From JBAXPV01 sp037132075 (GTDB lineage: Bacteria > Bacteroidota > Bacteroidia > Bacteroidales > CAIXZF01), in assembly GCA_037132075.1 (NCBI GenBank), contig JBAXPV010000038.1, positions 1-37,800 of the forward strand: DNA of 37,800 nt, written 5' to 3'. Shown here one piece after another: positions 32,844 through 37,800 of this stretch. Numbering within the stretch: the stretch's first letter is position 1; each line of letters starts with the position of its first letter. A model generated the notes under the pieces. That model saw only the letters and a program-made list of their open reading frames with translations, searched no databases and was not told the DNA's origin. A program made the translations under genes and the position numbers.

Positions 32844-34319
32844 TTAGAGGGATTTACGCATCCGGGCTACCGGAATTTCCAGGTGCTCCCGGTATTTAGC
32901 AACCGTTCGTCTGGCGATATTATAACCTTTTGACTTCAGGATATCAGTCAACTCCTCATCTGTCAGAGGTTTGTCCTTGTCTTCTTCATTGATACAGTCT
33001 TCCAGGATTTTTTTGATCTCACGGGTCGAGACTTCCTCCCCGGAATCAGTTTGCATACTCTCTGAAAAGAAAAACTTCAACAAAAAAGTCCCGTAAGGTG
33101 TCTGAACATATTTGCTGTTGGCCACCCTCGACACGGTTGAGATATCTAATTTTACGATTTCAGCGATGTCTTTCAGGATCATGGGTTTCAACATGATCTC
33201 ATCACCGGTCAGAAAGAATTCCCGCTGATAGTCCATGATGGCTTGCATCGTCAACAATAAGGTATTTTGCCTTTGTTTCAAGGCTTCAATAAACCATTTG
33301 GCACTGTCAATCTTTTGTTTGATGAATTGTAAAGCATCTTTATGCTGGGAACTCTTATGTTTCTCCAGAGAATAAGCCTCCATCATGTCGAGGTAAGATC
33401 TGTTCACCCTGAGTTCAGGAGCATTCCTGGAGTTGAGCGTCAGGTCCAATTCCCCGTCGAAGTTGATCACATTAAAATCAGGAAGGATGTACTGAACCGA
33501 GCGCCCTTCCCCACCAAAAGCACTGCCAGGTTTTGGATTTAACTTCAGGATGAGGCCCATCGCGGCTTTCAACTCATCTTCGGTGATTTTCATCCTTTTG
33601 GTGATCTTGTCGTAATGTTTTTTTGTGAATTCTTCGAAATGGTTATCCAGAATCTTAATGGCAATTTTTACAACAGGCGTCTGTTTTTCGATCTTCTTTA
33701 GCTGAATGATCAGGCATTCCTGGGGTTCCCGCGCCCCAACACCCGCAGGGTCAAATTCCTGAATGATTTCCAAAACATCCAGAATCTCGAATTCAGTGGC
33801 CGAAATGTTCTGTGAGAAAAGTAAGTCGTCAACCATGGCTTTCGTCTCCCGACGCAGATAACCGGAGTCATCCAGGTTTCCAATAAGGGTCAGGCCAATT
33901 TTATATTGTTTTTCGGTCAGTTTCCGAAGCCCTAGTTGGGTGATCAGCGATTCCTGGAAAGTTGAGTCTGATACAAATGGAATAGAGGGTCGTTCATCAT
34001 CACTCGACGTATTGGGGTTTTTCATGAGATAGCTCGGGGTCTCATACTCATCATAATACTCCGTGAGGTCAACCTCTTTGTCTTTGATAATGGTCTCTTC
34101 TTCAGGCTTATACTCTTCTTCTTCCCATCCATCATGTCCCGGGTCACTATCCGGCTCGCTGTTCGGGTCACTCAAATCTTCCAATACCGGGTTTTGTTCG
34201 ATTTCCTCCTGGATGCGCTGATCTAACTCCATAACAGGGATCTGCAGAATCTTCATCAAGAGGATCTGCTGGGGACTCAGCTTTTGAAGCTGTTTTTGAT
34301 AAAGGCCCTGTTTCAGCAT
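32844..34319 (-). CDS. rpoN: RNA polymerase sigma-54 factor
   Basis: Alternative sigma factor that needs an AAA+ activator to open promoters. The 491 residues show region I, Gln/Leu-rich (KQLQKLSPQQILLMKILQIP, about 9-28), with IEQNPVLED; an acidic region II (about 50-115); the core-binding domain (about 115-300); a helix-turn-helix near LKDIAEIVKLDISTVSRVAN (about 385-405); and the RpoN box ARRTVAKYRE at 469-478. No enhancer-binding activator is in the window. It lies 41 bp downstream of asnS on the same strand. Confidence 0.96.
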   Translation of the reverse strand: MLKQGLYQKQLQKLSPQQILLMKILQIPVMELDQRIQEEIEQNPVLEDLSDPNSEPDSDPGHDGWEEEEYKPEEETIIKDKEVDLTEYYDEYETPSYLMKNPNTSSDDERPSIPFVSDSTFQESLITQLGLRKLTEKQYKIGLTLIGNLDDSGYLRRETKAMVDDLLFSQNISATEFEILDVLEIIQEFDPAGVGAREPQECLIIQLKKIEKQTPVVKIAIKILDNHFEEFTKKHYDKITKRMKITEDELKAAMGLILKLNPKPGSAFGGEGRSVQYILPDFNVINFDGELDLTLNSRNAPELRVNRSYLDMMEAYSLEKHKSSQHKDALQFIKQKIDSAKWFIEALKQRQNTLLLTMQAIMDYQREFFLTGDEIMLKPMILKDIAEIVKLDISTVSRVANSKYVQTPYGTFLLKFFFSESMQTDSGEEVSTREIKKILEDCINEEDKDKPLTDEELTDILKSKGYNIARRTVAKYREHLEIPVARMRKSL

Positions 34320-34337
34320 CGGTATTGGTTCACAAAA

Positions 34338-34345
34338 TAAAGGTA
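34338..34345 (-). promoter_or_regulatory. Weak candidate -7 element for rpoN
   Basis: The minus strand reads TACCTTTA, one base from TAnnTTTG, 19 bp upstream of ATG 34319. rpoN could instead be transcribed from asnS. Confidence 0.3.
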
Positions 34346-34360
34346 AGCAAAATTCTGATT

Positions 34361-35767
34361 CTAAAACTCAGCATTCTGCGGAGTCCTTGGGAATGGGATG
34401 ACGTCACGGATGTTGCTCATCCCGGTGACAAAAAGAATCAGGCGCTCAAAACCCAATCCGAAACCTGCGTGAGGTACTGTGCCGAACTTGCGGGTTTCCA
34501 GGTACCACCAGATGTCTTTCTCGGGGATGTGCATCTCGCGAATGCGTGACAAGAGTTTCTCATAATCTTCTTCCCGCTGCGAACCTCCAATGATCTCGCC
34601 AATCTTGGGAAACAAAACATCCATCGCCCTTACAGTCTTTCCATCATCATTCTGCTTCATGTAGAATGCTTTGATGTCCCTGGGATAATCCGTAAGGATA
34701 ACAGGATTGACAAAATGCTGCTCAACCAGGTAACGCTCATGCTCCGATTGCAGGTCAAGTCCCCAGCTCACCGGAAACTCAAATTTCTTGCCGGAAGCAA
34801 TCAGGATATCGATAGCATCGGTATAGGTCAGTCGTGTGAAACTGGATTCACAAACACCTTCCAGTCTCTTAATCAGTTCCTCATCATACATCTTCTGTAA
34901 AAACTCAAGGTCGTCCTTGCAGTGGTCCAGGGCATAACGAAGCAGGTATTTCAAAAAATCCTCAGCCAGGTCCATGTCATCGATGATGTCATAAAAAGCC
35001 ATTTCCGGCTCAATCATCCAGAATTCAGCGAGATGGCGTGGCGTGTTGGAGTTCTCTGCCCGGAACGTAGGCCCAAAAGTATAAACGCCTGAAAGTGCCA
35101 ATGCACCCAGTTCAGCTTCTAATTGTCCGGATACAGTAAGGTTGGTCTCTTTTCCAAAGAAATCAAAACTATGGTCGATGCTGCCATCTTCTTTTAGTGG
35201 CGGATTCTTAGGATCTAAGGTGCTCACCCGGAACATCGCCCCGGCACCTTCTGCATCAGAACCAGTGATGATCGGGGTGTGCAGGTAATATACCCCATTG
35301 TCATTGAAATATTTATGAATGGCAAAGGCCATGGCATGACGGATCCGCAGGATAGCCCCAAAAGTGTTGGTGCGTGGCCTGAGATGTGCAATCTCCCTCA
35401 GAAATTCCAGGGTATGACCCTTTTTCTGTAAAGGATAAGTTTCGGCATCGGCATCTCCAAGGACTTCAATCTCTGTTGCCTGGATCTCAAAACTCTGGCC
35501 CTGCCCCGGGGACTCTACCAGCGTTCCATTGACACTGACACTGGCACCTGTGGTGATTCGCTTTACGAGCTCTTCCTCAAAAGATGCTAATTCAGCAACC
35601 ACCTGAATGCTATGAATGATACTCCCGTCATTGACCGCAATGAAGGCAACATTTTTATTTCCTCTCTTTGTCCTGACCCATCCTTTGATGTTTACCAGGC
35701 TTCCTACTTTTTCTTTCGCGCTTTCTTTTAAAAGCTCAGAGATCTTGGTACGCTTAATCTTACTCAT
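34361..35767 (-). CDS. asnS: Asparaginyl-tRNA synthetase
   Basis: Charges tRNA-Asn. The 468 residues hold an OB-fold anticodon-binding domain (about 15-115, VNIKGWVRTKRGNKNVAFIA) and a class II catalytic domain. Motif 2 is seen in FRAENSNTPRHLAEFWMIEP (about 235-254) and motif 3 in GFGLGFERLILFVTGMSNIR (about 437-456), with VIPFPRTPQNAEF at the end. The PRHLAEFWMIEPEMAF context distinguishes it from aspartyl-tRNA synthetase. It is divergent from the DAHP synthase fusion. Confidence 0.96.
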   Translation of the reverse strand: MSKIKRTKISELLKESAKEKVGSLVNIKGWVRTKRGNKNVAFIAVNDGSIIHSIQVVAELASFEEELVKRITTGASVSVNGTLVESPGQGQSFEIQATEIEVLGDADAETYPLQKKGHTLEFLREIAHLRPRTNTFGAILRIRHAMAFAIHKYFNDNGVYYLHTPIITGSDAEGAGAMFRVSTLDPKNPPLKEDGSIDHSFDFFGKETNLTVSGQLEAELGALALSGVYTFGPTFRAENSNTPRHLAEFWMIEPEMAFYDIIDDMDLAEDFLKYLLRYALDHCKDDLEFLQKMYDEELIKRLEGVCESSFTRLTYTDAIDILIASGKKFEFPVSWGLDLQSEHERYLVEQHFVNPVILTDYPRDIKAFYMKQNDDGKTVRAMDVLFPKIGEIIGGSQREEDYEKLLSRIREMHIPEKDIWWYLETRKFGTVPHAGFGLGFERLILFVTGMSNIRDVIPFPRTPQNAEF

Positions 35768-35811
35768 TTTTTATGCTCAGTTTTAGGCTATTCCTTATAA
35801 TTACCTTGCTG

Positions 35812-35819
35812 CAAAAGTA
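35812..35819 (-). promoter_or_regulatory. Candidate -7 element for asnS
   Basis: The minus strand reads TACTTTTG followed by C, an exact TAnnTTTG match, 45 bp upstream of ATG 35767. Confidence 0.48.
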
Positions 35820-35866
35820 GGAAAAGAAATCAATAAAGCGTTTTCGCCCTGCTTCTGCATTTATTG

Positions 35867-35874
35867 TAATTTTG
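35867..35874 (+). promoter_or_regulatory. Candidate -7 element for the DAHP synthase fusion
   Basis: TAATTTTG followed by CGG, an exact TAnnTTTG match, 14 bp before ATG 35889. Confidence 0.48.
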
Positions 35875-35875
35875 C

Positions 35876-35905
35876 GGACTTAAACATTATGGACTTAAAC
35901 ATTAT
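35876..35905. repeat. 15-bp tandem duplication across the start codon
   Basis: GGACTTAAACATTAT occurs twice with no gap (35876-35890 and 35891-35905). The ATG at 35889-35891 exists only at the junction of the two copies. Confidence 0.85.
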
Positions 35906-36983
35906 TTCCCTCGACCAGTGGTTCCCCTTATTAAAAGCTCCTTTGATCATCAGCGGGCCTTGCAGCGCCGAGTCTGAAGATCAGGTGATGAATACTGCCA
36001 GGGACCTGGCGAAGGTCCCCCAGGTCAAAGTTTTCAGGGCCGGGATCTGGAAACCCAGAACCAGGCCGGATGGCTTCCAGGGTGTTGGAAAGCAAGGCCT
36101 GGCTTGGTTACAAAGGGTAAAGGCCGAAACAGGCCTCCTTATTACGACAGAAGTCGCAAGCCCGCTCCATATAGAACAAGCCCTTGAAGCCGGGATCGAT
36201 ATTTTATGGATAGGCGCCAGAACTGTCGTCAATCCCTTCTCAATGCAGGAAATCGCAGACAGCCTCAAAGGCGTCGATATCCCTGTGATGGTGAAAAACC
36301 CGATACATCCTGATATCAAACTATGGATTGGCGCGCTGGAGCGACTCAACAATGCCGGAATCACCAGGCTGATTGCGGTTCACAGGGGATTTCATTATTT
36401 CGAACGGCAACCTTATCGCAATTCGCCCATGTGGGAAATCCCCATCGAGCTGAAGCGGATTTATCCTAACCTGCCGCTGATCTGCGATCCAAGTCATATC
36501 AGCGGGAAAAGGTCTGGTATCGCCGCAATTTCGCAAAAAGCCCTTGACCTGGAAATGGATGGCCTGATGATAGAGTCGCATTACGCCCCGGATACGGCAT
36601 TGACAGATGCCCGTCAACAACTCTTGCCTGCTGATCTGGAAAAAATCCTTCAAAACCTTATCGTTCGATCCCCGGGAGATATTCAATTTCAAAGCCGCCT
36701 TGAGCAGTTACGTACCGAAGTCGACAAAATCGACTGGGAACTCCTCGACATTCTTGGCAAAAGGATGAAAATTGTTGAGGAGATCGGCGATTATAAAAAA
36801 GAAAACGACATCACCGTACTGCAGATCAAACGCTGGCGCGACATCATCGTCGACCGCATGGATGTTGGGATAAAGCTTGGTCTCGATCGTGATTTTCTGT
36901 TGAAGGTACTCGAACTGATCCACCAGGAATCGATCCGGAGGCAGATGGATATTTTGAATTGGCCCCGGAAAGAAGAGAGTTAG
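35889..36983 (+). CDS. Bifunctional DAHP synthase / chorismate mutase
   Basis: Catalyses the first step of the shikimate pathway (phosphoenolpyruvate plus erythrose 4-phosphate to DAHP) and, in a second domain, chorismate to prephenate. The 364 residues show a DAHP synthase domain related to KDO8P synthase (about 12-260): PLIISGPCSAESEDQV, FRAGIWKPRTRPDGFQGVG, VMVKNPIHPDIKLWIGALER and ICDPSHISGKRSG. An AroQ-type chorismate mutase helix bundle follows (about 272-355): LEQLRTEVDKIDWELLDILG, KRMKIVEEIGDYKK and LLKVLELIHQESIRRQ. Fused mutase usually confers feedback control by prephenate or aromatic products. It is monocistronic, and its stop codon lies inside a heptamer array. Confidence 0.95.
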   Translation: MDLNIISLDQWFPLLKAPLIISGPCSAESEDQVMNTARDLAKVPQVKVFRAGIWKPRTRPDGFQGVGKQGLAWLQRVKAETGLLITTEVASPLHIEQALEAGIDILWIGARTVVNPFSMQEIADSLKGVDIPVMVKNPIHPDIKLWIGALERLNNAGITRLIAVHRGFHYFERQPYRNSPMWEIPIELKRIYPNLPLICDPSHISGKRSGIAAISQKALDLEMDGLMIESHYAPDTALTDARQQLLPADLEKILQNLIVRSPGDIQFQSRLEQLRTEVDKIDWELLDILGKRMKIVEEIGDYKKENDITVLQIKRWRDIIVDRMDVGIKLGLDRDFLLKVLELIHQESIRRQMDILNWPRKEES

Positions 36984-37007
36984 TCGTTAGTCGTTAGGAG
37001 TAATCTG
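36980..37007. repeat. TTAGTCG heptamer array at the DAHP synthase stop
   Basis: In-phase units TTAGTCG, TTAGTCG, TTAGGAG, TAATCTG begin one base before the stop codon (36981-36983). TTAGTCG is the reverse complement of CGACTAA, so the family is that of 22280-22300 and 29108-29135. Confidence 0.68.
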
Positions 37008-37023
37008 TCGCTTTGCACCTCAT

Positions 37024-37092
37024 CCCCCAGCCCCTTCTCCTTAAATTCCCGACAATCTGCTCCTCTTCTCCTTCAGGAGAAGGGGCTGGGGG
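37024..37092. repeat. 17-bp inverted repeat with alternative hairpin
   Basis: CCCCCAGCCCCTTCTCC (37024-37040) and its exact reverse complement (37076-37092) enclose 35 bases. The inner CTTCTCC (37065-37071), loop TTCA, GGAGAAG (37076-37082) competes for the same right arm, so two mutually exclusive folds are possible. It could terminate the DAHP synthase transcript or be a dispersed palindrome next to the insertion element. Confidence 0.7.
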
Positions 37093-37685
37093 CATTGCCG
37101 TCAGCTTTAGCTGACGGATAATATTGGGCATTCGAATTTGGCTTTAGCCAAACTCCTTTAACTTTATTGCTGGTCATCATTCAATAACATGAAGCCATAT
37201 TTTGTCATGAATTCTTCAACTTCCCTAGAATATAATTTATGTTTATGATGGTTCTCCTGGTTTTTAATATAATTGGTAATCGTCTTTACCTGGGATTCAC
37301 TTACTGATACCGCGAAATAATCATCCTGCCAGGCAAACTTCCCATTAACAAGTTTGCTTTTATTGATCCAAAATGACGATTCCCCTTTGATTAATTGTAC
37401 GACCTGGGCAATAGATTGATCTTTCCCTAATGATATCAGACAATGAATGTGTTCTGTAAAACCATTAATAGCCTGTAGGTAGATATTTTTCAGTTTGCAA
37501 TTTTCAATAATATGCTGATGAACTTCCTGCCTGATATTATCGGATAGAATCGTTTTTCTGTCTTTAGTGGAAAACACAAGATGAACCCAAATTCTTACAT
37601 ATGACATAATAGAATACTATTGGTTTGGCTAAAGCCAAAATTAGCAAAATTCCTTATTATTCGTCAGCTAAAGCTGACGGCAATG
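37093..37685. mobile_element. IS200-type / REP-associated transposase element with mirrored double hairpins
   Basis: The left end carries CCGTCAGCTTTAGCTGACGG (37098-37117) and then TTTGGCTTTAGCCAAA (37137-37152). The right end carries TTTGGCTAAAGCCAAA (37624-37639) and then CGTCAGCTAAAGCTGACG (37662-37679). Both ends continue outward into the same CAATG context, so the mirrored ends run from about 37093 to 37685. All hairpins have four-base TTTA/TAAA loops and a shared GCTTTAGC core. The single gene inside is the Y1 transposase. Confidence 0.78.
37164..37607 (-). CDS. IS200/IS605-like Y1 transposase (TnpA / REP-associated)
   Basis: A 147-residue single-strand DNA transposase of the HUH class. 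It begins MSYVRIWVHLVFSTKDRKTI, the typical opening. The metal-binding pair is His53-Ile-His55 in GFTEHIHCLISL, and the nucleophile is Tyr113 in ITNYIKNQENHHK. WQDDYFAVSVSES is the usual stretch before the Tyr helix. Length and motifs are intact, so the enzyme may be active. There is no TnpB. The hairpins on both sides are the kind of structures these enzymes recognise. RAYT versus classical IS200 cannot be decided from one copy. Confidence 0.92.
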   Translation of the reverse strand: MSYVRIWVHLVFSTKDRKTILSDNIRQEVHQHIIENCKLKNIYLQAINGFTEHIHCLISLGKDQSIAQVVQLIKGESSFWINKSKLVNGKFAWQDDYFAVSVSESQVKTITNYIKNQENHHKHKLYSREVEEFMTKYGFMLLNDDQQ

Positions 37686-37800
37686 ATTTAGACACATTTT
37701 ATTATCAAGAGCCAAAGGTGATTTTGTACAAGAGCGAAATAAAGAGTCAGCTAAAGCTGACGGCAATGATTTAGACACATTTTATTATCAAGAGCCAAAG
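37663..37800. repeat. Two 55-nt direct repeats, 83-bp period, reaching the right edge
   Basis: Bases 37663-37717 and 37746-37800 are identical over all 55 positions. Each begins with the GTCAGCTAAAGCTGAC hairpin and ends GAGCCAAAG. They are separated by 28 bases. The second copy meets the window edge, so more copies may follow. Confidence 0.85.

Noticed and set aside
32844..34319. Sigma-54 promoters next to rpoN or elsewhere in the gaps
   Set aside because: No intergenic TGGCAC-N5-TTGC match was found by eye; the promoters seen are of the TAnnTTTG type.
37663..37800. CRISPR array (55-nt repeat, 28-nt spacer)
   Set aside because: Only two copies, the repeat is longer than usual and contains the transposase hairpin, and there are no cas genes. 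The sequence fits duplicated REP-type DNA.

Overview
The window comes from a member of the Bacteroidota, probably an anaerobic or facultatively anaerobic Bacteroidales-like lineage (inference). The evidence is: intergenic -7 elements of the TAnnTTTG type upstream of many genes; three genes with C-terminal type IX secretion sorting domains (one broken); a complex I operon with a very short NuoG; a D-Ala-D-Ala ligase/PASTA/RluD neighbourhood; and a DAHP synthase-chorismate mutase fusion. No tRNA, rRNA or CRISPR array was recognised.

Layout. 1-2.5 kb: hypF, cut by the left edge, divergent from a His-rich nickel/cobalt transporter, which points to [NiFe]-hydrogenase maturation. 2.6-5.1 kb: arginine deiminase, a small four-helix membrane protein, and the remnant of a T9SS-exported delta-60-repeat protein. 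5.3-9.2 kb (minus): a PASTA protein, a large T9SS cargo protein and an RluD-type pseudouridine synthase in one tight operon. 9.26-11.07 kb (plus): ddl and an M48 lipoprotein peptidase. 11.07-11.52 kb: a repeat-filled convergent gap with four short hairpins. 11.5-25.0 kb (minus): all fourteen nuo genes in the order A to N, followed by an XTP/dITP pyrophosphatase. 25.2-28.9 kb: an M64 peptidase convergent with a two-component-propeller T9SS protein. 29.2-31.25 kb (plus): phosphate butyryltransferase and butyrate kinase. 31.25-35.8 kb: an unrecognised protein, a small outer-membrane barrel candidate, RpoN and AsnS. 35.9-37.0 kb: the DAHP synthase-chorismate mutase. 37.1-37.8 kb: an IS200-type Y1 transposase between mirrored pairs of hairpins, then a 55-nt direct repeat running off the window.

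Metabolic reading (inference): complex I gives an NADH-oxidising respiratory entry point. Ptb-Buk yields ATP from butyryl-CoA or branched acyl-CoA, arginine deiminase starts arginine catabolism, and HypF plus the metal transporter imply a hydrogenase elsewhere. The T9SS cargo proteins and peptidases suit a polymer- or peptide-degrading lifestyle.

The least ordinary part of the window is its non-coding DNA. Many gaps carry imperfect tandem arrays with a period of seven or eight bases. These often begin on or overlap stop codons. In three places two arrays are joined by the same linker, GCGCAGCAAA or a one-base variant. I found no unknown multi-gene defence or biosynthetic system.
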